A model generated the notes under the pieces. The model saw nothing but the letters and a program-made list of their open reading frames with translations. It did no database searches and was not told where the DNA came from. 64,000 nt of DNA from Chaetoceros tenuissimus. Taxonomy: Eukaryota; Bacillariophyta; Thalassiosirophyceae; Chaetocerotales; Chaetocerotaceae. The stretch lies in the NCBI GenBank assembly GCA_021927905.1, contig BLLK01000020.1, forward strand, positions 2,232,001 to 2,296,000, given 5' to 3'. Of the stretch, positions 22,115 through 32,542 are shown piece by piece. The position numbers were made by a program, and so were the translations under genes. How positions within the stretch are numbered: the stretch's first letter is position 1; each line of letters opens with the position of its first letter.

Positions 22115-23530
22115 TTATAACCCAAATGAAAATAAGTCTTCTTCCTCTGCAGTAATGATACTATTCTTCTTTACAAGATATCGAGCACTACTTTTCTCGC
22201 TAATCATTGAAGATCCAAGGCTTTGATTGAGATTCGTACTTTGGGTGGAGCAAGTAGTAACAGTTGCAGCATCATGATCACTATCTCGGAAAATCTTGAC
22301 AAGTGGATTTGATGGGGTAGCTTGATTATTTGGTTTTTCCTCTTTCTGTTCGCATGAAATGTCTGAAGATTGGTCTCTCTTTGCCTCAAGTGAAAGATCA
22401 TAGTTCTTAACATGCCTTGTGGCACTAGTATGCAAATCAGAAGTGTCTGAGACTGTACCTCCCCCAAGAGCAGGAGGAGCAGAGGATCTCAGATTTTCTA
22501 CCACAAGAGTTTCTTCTGAGTCGTCGTTGAGTTCAAGGTTTTTGAGTAAATCAGAGTAATTCTTGCTGACATGTCTTGTGGAAGATACATCTTGCTCTGG
22601 CTCTAAAGTGAGGTCATGCTTCTTCAAGGAATGTCTGCTTGTATTGAGAGATTTAGAACCTCGTGAGGAACCACTACTCTTTTTCTTGAATAATCTCTTG
22701 TTTCGCGAAGTGGTTGAGACATCTGAATCTTCATGGCATTCAACCACTTTCTTTGCCACATTCTTGGCCTTTGCATGCAAGCTTGTAGATGAATGGGAAG
22801 AATACCCCTTCTGCAATTTCCTGCCCTTCTTCACGCTCTTCTCCATGTTCTTATCTGCATGCTTCCATAGCTTTTTAATCTCCTTCTTGGTGCTCTTTCT
22901 AGCACCCACCAGTCTCTGTGCAAATCTCTTGGCTTTCTCTGCAGCTTCCTCCAACGATTGATATTTGAGATTATGGTTTGTCTGTCTTCTATTAGCCTTT
23001 TGTTTATTGATGCTTCTCGTTGCTGAAGCAATTTCCTGCCTGGTGACACCATGATCATACCTCAACATCTTCTCTCTTTCTCGGCGTCTGATTAGCAATT
23101 CACTTTTTTCACGTCTCGGTTGAATATTAGTTCTATGATTTTCAAATTCTTCCAATGTAACACTTGGACCCTCTGAATAATCCCAATCAAGATCGAGAGC
23201 TGCACCTCCATTAGCTACTGATGGGTTGTCACCTACAGTACGGTCATGTACTCTGAATTCTACAACACCAAAGCTTACTGTATTCTTCAACACTGGCTTG
23301 CTGATTCTTTTAGCTGAATCAGATTCAGTGGAACTAATTGATGCACTTCTCGATGTATGATTTTGAGAATCCACTGTTGTCAGTGTTTTGACTGAAGTAG
23401 AAAAAAGAACACCTGCCTCTTTGTTATTGTGGTCCATTGAAGCCATGTCTTCTAGCGAGTTACCGTGTCTATAAAACTTCGGCCTTGTTTCACTTGTCAT
23501 GATTCCTGCTAATTGTTCTTTAGATTCCAT
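22115..23530 (-). CDS. Paralogue 1 of a local three-member protein family
   Basis: One exon, 471 residues. Residues about 85-225 hold the shared block: VSFGVVEFRVHDRTVGDNPS, LDLDWDY, EEFENHR, PRREKSELLIRRREREKMLR, DHGVTRQEI, and a C-terminal KSTKKEIKKLW. The same block occurs in the genes at 24359 and 26535. After the block comes a long Lys/Ser-rich disordered tail unique to this copy, with repeated DLSLE/DLTLE elements near RHVKNY and RHVSKNY. No catalytic motif or known domain is recognised; the basic, helical block suggests binding to nucleic acid or protein. It is divergent from the second copy. Confidence 0.75.
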   Translation of the reverse strand: MESKEQLAGIMTSETRPKFYRHGNSLEDMASMDHNNKEAGVLFSTSVKTLTTVDSQNHTSRSASISSTESDSAKRISKPVLKNTVSFGVVEFRVHDRTVGDNPSVANGGAALDLDWDYSEGPSVTLEEFENHRTNIQPRREKSELLIRRREREKMLRYDHGVTRQEIASATRSINKQKANRRQTNHNLKYQSLEEAAEKAKRFAQRLVGARKSTKKEIKKLWKHADKNMEKSVKKGRKLQKGYSSHSSTSLHAKAKNVAKKVVECHEDSDVSTTSRNKRLFKKKSSGSSRGSKSLNTSRHSLKKHDLTLEPEQDVSSTRHVSKNYSDLLKNLELNDDSEETLVVENLRSSAPPALGGGTVSDTSDLHTSATRHVKNYDLSLEAKRDQSSDISCEQKEEKPNNQATPSNPLVKIFRDSDHDAATVTTCSTQSTNLNQSLGSSMISEKSSARYLVKKNSIITAEEEDLFSFGL

Positions 23531-24358
23531 TGTAAAATGATTATTGTTGTAATTGTATGGATATGATGCAGATGAAAATGCAGTGGTCGAAGGGTTGTAG
23601 TCGATCTGGAAGGGAAGGCGAGAAGGTATTTACCACTTACTCGTGCATGCATTTTTACTTATTAACAGCAGTTTCGTTCTTGAAAACCGCATACAGGATT
23701 CTGATTGGATGAGAATACTCAAAAGAATAAAGAAAAGTGACATCATACGTACGTAAGTAAAATTTAGTATTTATCCATATCGACTTGGGTGGTTTCTCGG
23801 GATTTCGGGGAAATTCAATCGTTCTTGGATTTCCCAAGCAACCAAGAACCGAGAATTGACTTGCGAAGGAACAATCATCGAAAATACGTACTCTTCGTTC
23901 TTGCGAGCTTACTCATACGGTAGACATCATGCTTAAATTAAAGTTAAAAGTAAAAAGAAATCATTCCATGATCTGAATAGATTTCAAATATATTATTGAA
24001 ATCAGATAGGGTGATTTATCCAAATCACGGGGAAACTCTTAGTTCAAGTTCAAGGCGGAATACGAAGAGAAGAAGTGGCTAGATTACACCGATATTTTTC
24101 ATTTTTACTTTCAAGTATGTACTTGGATACGAATCTTCGGCAAAATATTCTGGCCGGTAGACATATTTGGATGTTCGGAAAACGGAGATTCTACCTGATG
24201 ATATTTCTAAAACGGGAATATTGTTCGGTACATTCCAGGTTCCAGATTTTTGTTGAATGTGGAATGTGTCACAACATCTTTTACCCACAATTTATGTTCC
24301 CAGTTTAGAAAAGCTCAGACTCCACTCTATTCTAAAAAGTATTTATCCTCTTATTCTA
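23531..24358. other. Divergent intergenic region between two paralogues
   Basis: About 0.8 kb containing both promoters. Small frames on either strand (for example 24075-24308) are unsupported. A CATACGTACGTAAG palindrome-like motif lies near 23744. Confidence 0.45.
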
Positions 24359-25084
24359 ATGATGGTTGCAAATAATCTAGACACTACCTTCCACAGCCTT
24401 CGAATTGTCAACATTGAGGAAATGGCCAAGGATAGAGTACAAGAAGGAGTACAAGAAGTAAGCCCTGTTACTTTGACTAGCTACTCTCCAGCACTCCTCT
24501 TTAGCAAGTCCAGTACTAGCTCTTGTTCATCATCTGTGTCCTCTGAATTTGGTGATCTTGGTCCACTACCTTGTGCACCCCGTGCTGCCAGACGAAGTAC
24601 TATTTCGTTTGGTAATGTTGAGATTCGCGAATATGATCGTACCGTAGGGGTGAACCCATCCTGTTCTGATGGAGGACCTGCTCTAGACCTAGACTGGACA
24701 TACAGAGAGAAGACCCCTATCTCTATTGATAATTATGAACATTATCGATTCTACGATGAACCTAGACGCCAAACAAGACACATGAGGCTAAGATGCTATC
24801 AAAGAGAGAAAATTCTAATCAATGACCACAGTGTCACCATGATTGAAATCCATAGCGCAAGGAAGCAAATCAATAAAAGCATAGAACAACGGAAAATGAC
24901 TCTACTAAAAATGAAGTTTGAGCGTTTTCATCTTGCCGAAGAAAAGATTGTGAGCAAAACGAAAAAGGTCTTGGGTATGAAAAAAAGTTCGAAAGAGGAG
25001 ATTGAAGCTTTATGGCAGAAACCAAAAGTAAGCCCTTCCAATCCAAAACTGAATAGCAAAGTATTTAGAAGATGTACAATATAA
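24359..25084 (+). CDS. Paralogue 2 of a local three-member protein family
   Basis: From the ATG at 24359 the single exon gives 241 residues; an in-frame opening runs back to 24257 but that part is hydrophobic and unlike the relatives. After a Ser-rich N-terminus the shared block appears: ISFGNVEIREYDRTVGVNPS, LDLDWTY, DNYEHYR, PRRQTRHMRLRCYQREKIL, DHSVTMIEI and KSSKEEIEALW. The Arg/Glu-rich helix region differs most from the other two copies. The protein ends shortly after the block. No known domain is recognised. Confidence 0.72.
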   Translation: MMVANNLDTTFHSLRIVNIEEMAKDRVQEGVQEVSPVTLTSYSPALLFSKSSTSSCSSSVSSEFGDLGPLPCAPRAARRSTISFGNVEIREYDRTVGVNPSCSDGGPALDLDWTYREKTPISIDNYEHYRFYDEPRRQTRHMRLRCYQREKILINDHSVTMIEIHSARKQINKSIEQRKMTLLKMKFERFHLAEEKIVSKTKKVLGMKKSSKEEIEALWQKPKVSPSNPKLNSKVFRRCTI

Positions 25085-25310
25085 AGTAAATGATAGAAAG
25101 TGGAAATTGTGCCTGCTAATAGCTAGTGAATAGGTTTTATTTATTTTGCCGAAAGAAAAAAGTTGTCACGTATGTACGTATATGTGTACAGTACACCTCC
25201 TTTGTGCTCTCTTCCAAAGTTCAACCCCCTGTTCTGTATGAAGTTTATCTTCAAAGACGTGGCAAATAAATGGCCTTTGGCCTAAAACAGGCTAAAAAGA
25301 TACTTTATGC

Positions 25311-26372
25311 CAGAGTCCTCTGTGGAAGGATTTTTCAATTCTCCACTTCGTGGAGAAACACTTCCACAGTCACTCTATTCTTCCACAATGTGGATAGATC
25401 TTCCACATTATAAACCAAAACATCCACACAATTCCACATCAATAGTAATGTGGAAATAAAATAATTATAGAAATTAATTTAACAATAGTTTTTTTATAAA
25501 TTGGGTTATTTCTTTGTAGATAGCACTGATTCTTCAGTTTCTGAGATGAATTTTGCCATTTTTCCCTTTTCATTACATTATTTATTGAATTGTTTATTCA
25601 TTTGCAGTACAACTACTCCTAGATAGATTTGCAATGCATCATATTCTAGTTCATTTTTCACCTTGTAATATACATAAAGTAGTATAGTCAATTGACGGGT
25701 ATTTTCCACTAAGTCCAACATTCGAGTGGAAGGTCACTCTAATCTTCCACATGGTGGAATTGTGTGGACAGCCTAAATTCTTCCACAATGTGGATGTGTG
25801 GATCCACAAAACTACTGGTCGCCACAAGACCGCCGCCCTTCAGAAGACCGCCGCCAAAATTCACGGCGGTCCTACGCGGAAAAACCAAGAAAAGTAGAAA
25901 ATCACTCACAAAAATGACACCTTTAGTCTTGCTCTATAAAGCTAAAAGGTGCGCATTCCATACCAACCAACACATGTCAGGTCTTGTAGAAGCATAGTAG
26001 ATGCCATGTCTGCGGCCACAACGGTTTCTGTGGTATGTTTACACCACTAATAACTCATAATACAAATTGTACTTTTTTGTCCTACTTTCTACGTGTTTTT
26101 CTACGGGGAAACCATACCAGAGAAATCCTATATTCCTTCAATGTATTTCATGCAAAAAAATCAGTTCATACAAATTCAACCACATAGACCTACTAAAAAC
26201 AATCAACTAAGATGGTTTGTATACTCAGTTAGAATCGATTCAAACAAAAAACATGAATTATTATGTGAGCTAAAATAGCTTAGTTAGTGTTTTGTGCGTG
26301 ATTCTTCGCAGGAAAAGAAGACCGCCGGCGGTCTTGTGGCGACCAGTAGAAAACCGTCCACAGAGGACTCTG
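25311..26372. mobile_element. Non-autonomous hAT-type DNA transposon
   Basis: Terminal inverted repeats begin CAGAGTCCTCTGTGGA (25311-25326) and end with its exact reverse complement (26357-26372). The element is flanked by an 8-bp duplication, CTTTATGC, at 25303-25310 and 26373-26380. CAG-type termini and 8-bp target duplications are hAT hallmarks. The interior has many CTTCCACA/TGTGGAAG sites in both orientations, plus a repeated GTCACTCTA-TCTTCCACA unit (about 25369 and 25733), as expected of subterminal transposase sites. No transposase frame exists, so it needs an autonomous partner. Identical ends and target duplication suggest a fairly recent insertion. A second element lies inside it. 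Confidence 0.85.
25812..26349. mobile_element. Nested element with GC-rich 24-bp inverted termini
   Basis: CTACTGGTCGCCACAAGACC and the next four bases (25812-25835) are the perfect reverse complement of 26326-26349. GACCGCCG is repeated inside the left end and forms a small hairpin with GGCGGTC. Sub-internal arms near 26030-26045 (TTTCTGTGGTATGTTTAC) and 26088-26116 (TTCTACG, GAAACCATACCAGAG) form an imperfect inverted repeat. It sits inside the right half of the hAT element, so it arrived later. Target duplication is unclear: TA or AAAA are both possible. No transposase frame is present. Confidence 0.75.
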
Positions 26373-26534
26373 CTTTATGCACGTTAGTAGTGTCAGCAGA
26401 GGCGAGAAGACTACCATAGCCATTTTGATTTTTATAAAATAAGAGTTTCCTTACGTATTCTCTGTTTGCTCTTTTGTTATAGAAATTGAAAATGGCAACT
26501 GATTTCTTTTAAATAAAGAACCTATTTTATTTTT

Positions 26535-27143
26535 CTAGCAACTTGCATCATCTTTTGGCAATTTTGTAACAGTCACTTGAGAACGAAAAGAAGATTTCAA
26601 GTGACCTGTTTCATCAAGATTCGCAGTTCTTTGTCTATTAAGCGTAGGCACTTTATGATCTTTCCTCTCTAAATAACTTGACATCCATAGTGCATCTATT
26701 TCCTTTTTTGTGGATCTTCTCATACCTAAAAGTCTTTCAGCACTTCGAATGAACTTCTCTTGTACTTCATGCACTCCTTCATACTTCATCCTATTCAAAG
26801 TATCTCTTCTACATGCCTTCGCCTTTTTGATTTCTTTTACCGCTCCTTTCAATTCTTCTTTTGATACATTGTGATCAAATCGTAATATTTTCTCCCTTTC
26901 ATGCCGTCTCAACATAAGGTCAGATTTATTTCGTCTGGGTTCTCGGTTTTTTTCATATTCCTCGAGCGGTATGCAGGTCTCTTCATCGTATTCCCAAGCG
27001 AGATCTAGAGCAGGACCGTTATCACTTACAGACGGATTGTGTCCAACAGTTCTTTCATGGTGCCTCATTTCAACTGAGCTGAAAGATACCATTTTTCTAG
27101 TCACACTAGTAGGTTCTTGTTTTTCTTGGCTCAAACTATCCAT
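26535..27143 (-). CDS. Paralogue 3 of a local three-member protein family
   Basis: From the ATG at 27143 the single exon gives 202 residues, the shortest of the three. The block follows almost at once: VSFSSVEMRHHERTVGHNPS, LDLAWEY, EEYEKNR, PRRNKSDLMLRRHEREKIL, DHNVSKEEL, KAKACRRDTLNRMKYEGVH and RSTKKEIDALW. It is closer to paralogue 1 than to paralogue 2 in the Arg-rich part. Its short tail has no features. The hAT-type element lies between this gene and paralogue 2. Function unknown. Confidence 0.75.
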   Translation of the reverse strand: MDSLSQEKQEPTSVTRKMVSFSSVEMRHHERTVGHNPSVSDNGPALDLAWEYDEETCIPLEEYEKNREPRRNKSDLMLRRHEREKILRFDHNVSKEELKGAVKEIKKAKACRRDTLNRMKYEGVHEVQEKFIRSAERLLGMRRSTKKEIDALWMSSYLERKDHKVPTLNRQRTANLDETGHLKSSFRSQVTVTKLPKDDASC

Positions 27144-27769
27144 AATAATGTAAAATGTCCAGAAGTGTGGATGTGTCAAGTATGTAATATGGTAATGGGC
27201 TGTGGTGGAACTAGGTTTTGTAGTGATTCCAGTTCTAACAAGCGGTTCTAAAAATTAATTGTAGGAAAGGCAAAGATCAGCAACAGAAACTACGCTCTAG
27301 CTTGCTAGCTGATGATTGTTGATACTTAGTAGATAACACCAGCGTTGCTTTTTTTGAGAAGGTTCGGCAGTTCGGCAGTATTTGTTGGGACGCTGTTTTT
27401 GGGCTACGTCAGTACGACGACGACGACGAGAGGAAGGCAAGGGTAAAAAAGTCTTGGGAAGCATGAAGTACGTCAGTATTACAGGTATCACCGACATTCG
27501 AAAATGTCGTTTTCTTCAAAAACTCAAAAATGCGTCATTGTTATCAGGGGGTCATTCATGCCTTCCTTATCCCTCATCAAAAAGTAGACCACATCAACCA
27601 TGGAGAAATGAAAGAAAACAAACTAGGTATTCCTCGCTTCCCTCTCAGTATTTAAAAATGATTGTATGGAAAGGAAAAAGGGTAAACAAAGTTTAGGAAA
27701 TGAAAATGGGAAAAGTATTTTTTGGAAAGTTTGAGAACTCATTTTTTATACCTTAGCATACCAAAGAAA
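27144..27769. other. Intergenic, no gene seen
   Basis: Contains a CGACGACGACGACGA run near 27414 and open frames without protein character on both strands. Probably the promoter of paralogue 3 and the terminator of the methyltransferase gene. Confidence 0.45.
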
Positions 27770-30198
27770 TTAACTTTCAGAACTTATGTTCTCCTGCTTT
27801 ATTCCATAAATGAGAGCCAGTGCTAAGGCGACAGCTCTGGCCATCTTCACTGGAACAGCGTTTCCAATACCGTCTATGTGATGTTTTTCTGCTCCACAAA
27901 ATTGAAAGTTGTATGGAAATGAAAATAGTTGAGCCTTTTCTGCAGTAGTCAAAGATCTGTTTTGCTCATAATGCATAATATTACCCTTTCGGATGACGGT
28001 GTTTGACGGTTCATTTGGCTGAAGATAAACTGGATCAGAAACCTTGGTTCTTCGAATGCAATGATTTTTCAAAAGGAAAGTATCACCATCTTTTGTCAAG
28101 ACAGTAGTACCATTACCATCACTTGGTTCAACTTTACTAAGATCATGAAGAGCTTTCGACACTGTAACAATTGCTTGTTCTTTGTCTTCACCATGCGTTG
28201 CCTCTGGAAATACAAAGTCTAAAAGATCTAATTTCCATGCAACGATAAAAACTCTTTCTCTTTTCTGTGGATCACCATAGCTGAAAAAGAAAGAAGAGTA
28301 GATGCCCATATGGGACTTCATATTAGTTTTTATATCTAACGACGAATACACAACTGCCATAGACTCTTCGCACAGGCTTACCTAGACGAATCCAAAACTC
28401 TTAACATAACGTCCATACCTAAATCATAGAGTGATGATATGACGCACTTCATGTAATCTGCATTATCGTCCATAGGATTAAGTAAATTTGGGACGTTCTC
28501 CATTGAGATGCTTCTTACATTTCTGAATAAATGACACGATAAAGAATGAGCGGTATCAAACAATGAAAAAGAAAAGGTTGATAAGATATGGTAGATCACT
28601 CACCCAAAAGTAATAAAGAATTTAATAATGTCGATAGACTCTAAAGTACACTTCGCATTTTTTTCGTCATTTTTGCCTCCCGTAGAATTTGCGCAAGAAA
28701 ACTTTTGGCATGGTGGTGAAAAGTGGATATGATTGGCTTCCTTCAAAACCCTTTTGTATGGGTCGAAATCATTGGTACTTTGTGATTCATGCGCATCTCG
28801 AACTCTTTTGAACCAATCACTAACATTCTCCTCAAAGAGATGTGTATTTCGATGATTTAAACTAAATATTGCACTCGCATTGGGATTATTTTCCACTGCA
28901 AATGGTACATCCCAAACTCCACTATCGAGAAAACCACAACTCATCCCTCCAATTCCAGCAAATACATCAAGTACCTTCAACTTGTTGGAATCATTGGACG
29001 CATTTTTCATTTTCTTAATCAATTGCTTCAAATCATTGTTTTCCTTCTGTAGTTTGTAATATTTTACTTCCAATTCAGTCTTATGCTGAGATACAGCTGC
29101 ATCTACATCAAAATCTTCTAGTCCTGGGAAATGCCAATCTACGGGTGAGTTTTCTTGCACCATGTCATCATCTTCTTCGACTTTGCAATTCGGTTTTGCA
29201 TGTTTGTATGTGATGAATGAACCTGCAAGAGTATGTCCAAATCCACCTTTATGAAAATTCTTCTCATAAATTATTTCATCGACCGACTTTGGAGGTTGAA
29301 AATTGTTTTGTATCACTCCAAGATGTCGCAATTTTATGGTTTTCTTTTCTTCAAATTTTACATAACGTTCCCAATCTAAACTCAGAGCTTGCAGATAAGC
29401 GTTAAATGGTTTCTTTTGTTGTATACCTCCCATTGCTGTTTTCTTTAGCTTCTGATAAACTGTTCCAATACCAACTTTGAATCCACCGTCCCACCCAAAT
29501 GAATCAATCACGAGTATTGAACCCTTGTATTCACATTCAATGTCTGTTACTTTGAAAGCCTCTCCTACTTTGAAAATACGCGATTCCAAGAAAAACTTCT
29601 CGTCAGTATCAGCACAGGTCTCCTTTTCTTGATCAGGTTTCACTGGCTCATTTCCATAAATTTGAGTCATTGTAGGATGAGATTTTTCAAGTTTCCTTTT
29701 CTTTGTGTTGGTTGATAATCTTAATTTTGACATCCTACTAGAGCTTGTCGAACTTGGCGTTCGAGACGAAGTTGATACATTTTCACGTGGAAAGTGTTGA
29801 GTCATTGTGGTAGCTCTCCTCTTTGGGCTACTTTCAAAATCGGCCGCTTCTTCATGGGCTTGAAATGCACCAGTATCTTGATTCTGGCTTTGACTGTGCA
29901 TTTCAAGAAGTGCAGTTTGATTATCTTGATTTGAACATTGGTTCTCATCTTCTTCTTCATCAGAGTCGTCACCATACTGACATTGTGTGTAGTAGCTTTG
30001 AATGTCAGATATTTCTTTCTGACTGCATTCTACCATGTCATCACTATCATAATCATCTTCCTCTTGGTTGAGACTTGGACCTCCTCCTATCAAATCTCTC
30101 ATGTTGGGCAGAGGCTCGTATTCTTCTTGTGAATGTTGGTAGCATTGGATGTCGTCGTTTCCATTTAGTGATACTTGTCTAGCCATTGAATTACTCAT
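27770..30198 (-). CDS. C5-cytosine DNA methyltransferase
   Basis: Three exons (30198-28604, 28522-28382, 28280-27770; introns 81 and 101 bp) give 748 residues. The catalytic half shows the ordered motifs: I, DVFAGIGGMSCGF (about 411); IV, FSPPCQKFS with the catalytic Cys (about 497); VI, ENV (540-542), rebuilt beside intron 1; VIII, SYGDPQKRERVFIV (579-592), rebuilt across intron 2; IX, RSLTTAEKAQLFSFP; X, GNAVPVKMARAVALAL. The N-terminal 400 residues have an acidic Gln-rich region and then a folded-looking segment (RIFKVGEAFKVTDIE onward), which may be a BAH-like or other targeting domain. A coiled coil precedes motif I. It should methylate cytosine in nuclear DNA. The DNMT subfamily is not resolved. 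Confidence 0.92.
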
Positions 30199-30570
30199 TG
30201 CTTTTGTGTAAAGACTGGACTTGAGAGGTTTCTAAATGCTCAAAAAGGTACCTAATAGAAGGATCATTCTGTGTATTGATTTTCATGAAAAGACAGTGGT
30301 ATTTTCAATCTCGCAAAACTAAGTGAAGTCATTAACCGTTGATAACCACCTTTGACTCGTGCTATTTGACGTTCGACAACTGACATTTGAATTTAATTAG
30401 CTATCTGGATAGCCATTTAGTATTCAAGCGGCATAATATTATTTGGGTATGCTGCTGGAACGACGAAGAAGGTCATTCAACAAAACTCTCAGCCAATGTT
30501 GTGAGTACAAAAGCATACGATTGATACCATCTCAAACCAAAACATAAAACTACACAACACCAGATTAAGA
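30199..30570. promoter_or_regulatory. Shared divergent promoter region, DNMT / JTB-like gene
   Basis: 372 bp separate divergent start codons, so both promoters must lie here. No core motif is clear. Confidence 0.5.
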
Positions 30571-31119
30571 ATGAGATTACACATATACACACTGATCCTT
30601 TGTATAACGATCCTGTCAACATTGATTACACATATCGATGCTGCAGAAGGAAAAGACTCTTCAAAAACCTCCTATAGGAATTGCAAGCCAGCATCGTCGT
30701 CTACATGCGAAATGTGCTCAGGAGGCAAACACTCTGGAAGACCGGGGTGTGAAAAAACAGGAAAGCATCAACTTTTCATATGTCAGAATCCAGATGATGA
30801 CGATGATATATCAACAAAATTAACATATTTATCTTGTGATAGAACGAAAGCGGACGAAGAATATCTCATGTTACGATTGCAAGGTCTTTGTTTCTTCCTT
30901 GCTTTCTTTAGTTTACGAAATGTCAAGAGAGAAAAGATTGCTTCGGAATCTTTATTTGATTATAGAAAGAGAATGGCACAAGTTTCAGAACATTCAAATG
31001 GATCTAGTGGCAGTAAAATGCAAGAGATGATTCCTCTCACTGATACCATTGGCAAAGATAGCTTTGGAGACGATTTAGAACAGGGGCAGCTTGGTGAAAT
31101 GAAGTCAAATGAAGCTTAG
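30571..31119 (+). CDS. JTB-like single-pass membrane protein
   Basis: One exon, 182 residues. The N-terminus (MRLHIYTLILCITILSTL, ending near IDA) is a signal peptide. The luminal part has CEMCSGG, PGCEKTGKHQLFIC and TYLSCDR, matching the cysteine order of JTB (jumping translocation breakpoint) proteins. A membrane segment follows (LRLQGLCFFLAFFSL), then a basic cytosolic stretch NVKREKIASESLFDYRKRM. The longer acidic C-terminal tail is not typical. JTB is poorly understood in animals, with proposed links to mitosis and membranes. Assignment rests on cysteine pattern and topology. Confidence 0.65.
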   Translation: MRLHIYTLILCITILSTLITHIDAAEGKDSSKTSYRNCKPASSSTCEMCSGGKHSGRPGCEKTGKHQLFICQNPDDDDDISTKLTYLSCDRTKADEEYLMLRLQGLCFFLAFFSLRNVKREKIASESLFDYRKRMAQVSEHSNGSSGSKMQEMIPLTDTIGKDSFGDDLEQGQLGEMKSNEA

Positions 31120-31354
31120 GGAAAGCAGGAAGAAACGTTTCCATGATAGTTACTCAAGTTGGAACGTGGAACAATGTGTTGAAGTATAACCCCATATCAT
31201 CATCCAAGCGAGCGAATTATGAAGCAACTTGAATTCGAATTGTTGAAACTGCAACAGTAGCTTTATTTCGGGTACAATAAGATGTAAAATGCAAAAAATA
31301 GATTCTGTCAGTATTTCAAAGACTATCATACTTTGAATAGCTTTACTATTCTGT

Positions 31355-32542
31355 TTAAATTATTTCCGAGATCCCAATTGACACAATCGTGTATATGATG
31401 CAAAAGAACATTGATATTTGTTTCAGTTTTGTTCCTATTTTTTGATGACGCCAAAAGTACTTCAGCTCTCTAGACGCCTCATATAAATTGTTGCGAAGAT
31501 AATGGAAGAGAATACCTCCCAGGGATCCACCAATGTGTGCTGAATACCCAATAGTTTGATCGATTTCGACATTGTCTTCATCGTCATCTTCAACGTTATC
31601 ATCATCAGCATCCTGTTTCAAATTTCTTCTTAGAACATGACTAAAAAATGTAATAATCGCTTCATCAACTTCTCCTTCCTGCATTTTTTTAGCAATGAGA
31701 ACTAACAATTCAATGCGAAAGAGACCACCGGCATCTGCTAGAATAAAGGATACAAGAAACAGTAGTGGATTCACAGTTACATCACTAATGCTGATACTAC
31801 AATGCTGTGGATCGAGACATGCAAATGCAATCACTCCAGAAATAGCACCCGATGCACCTAGTGAAGGTGTAGGAATCGGCCTCAACGTTTCAGGCGCATA
31901 CTTTGACCACAGCCAATGCGCTAGTGCCGAAGTAAAGATTGATATGAGATACAAATGAGAGAACACCCGAGCTCCAACTCGAGTGATGACTGATCTTGCA
32001 AATCCATGTAAAGCACCCATATTTCCTAGTATATGAGAAATATCCATGTGAGAAAAGGACCCAGCTAGTACAGAATGAGGCCTTTGATATAATTCATTCA
32101 ATGAGGCAGGAATCAGAAAATGCTTCATCATGAAGTCACTCATGTCTTCATTGAAAGCCGCGATAAGCCACATTATGTAAATAGTTGATGTGCTGACAAT
32201 AATAAAACGTTCAGGACTGAACGCAACCATACAACGGTGGACCATGATGTAAAGCGCACAATTGGATAAAATGAACCGTTTGCGTCTCTTTTTCAAGGAT
32301 ATCCAGTTACCATTCCACTTTTTCTTTGTAGATATACCTCCTCTTACGTAGAGAGCAGTTTGAAATATATTGGAGTCATTGTATTTTGTTCTTTCATCAT
32401 AGAAATCGGAATGCAAATTACTTGAATACGAGGAGGGATCTGCCATATTATTGCGAGAAACCTTTCGCAGACGAGATTGTTTGGAACCATCTGTAGATTG
32501 AATTGCTAGTAGAAGCAACGTGACTAGAAAAAATATTCGCAT
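31355..32542 (-). CDS. Rhomboid intramembrane serine protease
   Basis: One exon, 395 residues from the ATG at 32542, chosen because it opens a good signal peptide (MRIFFLVTLLLLAIQSTDG); an in-frame opening reaches 32656. Rhomboid signatures are complete: SFSHMDISHILGNM for helix 2, LGASGAISG with the catalytic Ser near residue 230, and SAHIGGSLGG with the catalytic His near residue 333. An acidic loop (DADDDNVEDDDEDN) is inserted before the His helix. The N-terminal 80 residues are soluble after the signal. A cleavable signal suggests the secretory system or a plastid; mitochondrial PARL-type use is less likely. Confidence 0.88.
   Translation of the reverse strand: MRIFFLVTLLLLAIQSTDGSKQSRLRKVSRNNMADPSSYSSNLHSDFYDERTKYNDSNIFQTALYVRGGISTKKKWNGNWISLKKRRKRFILSNCALYIMVHRCMVAFSPERFIIVSTSTIYIMWLIAAFNEDMSDFMMKHFLIPASLNELYQRPHSVLAGSFSHMDISHILGNMGALHGFARSVITRVGARVFSHLYLISIFTSALAHWLWSKYAPETLRPIPTPSLGASGAISGVIAFACLDPQHCSISISDVTVNPLLFLVSFILADAGGLFRIELLVLIAKKMQEGEVDEAIITFFSHVLRRNLKQDADDDNVEDDDEDNVEIDQTIGYSAHIGGSLGGILFHYLRNNLYEASRELKYFWRHQKIGTKLKQISMFFCIIYTIVSIGISEII

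Noticed and set aside
24075-24308. 77-codon forward frame upstream of paralogue 2
   Set aside because: Opposed by a similar-length frame on the other strand and unlike the three family members.
27400-27440. CGACGACGACG run as a regulatory repeat
   Set aside because: Too short and isolated to support a function.
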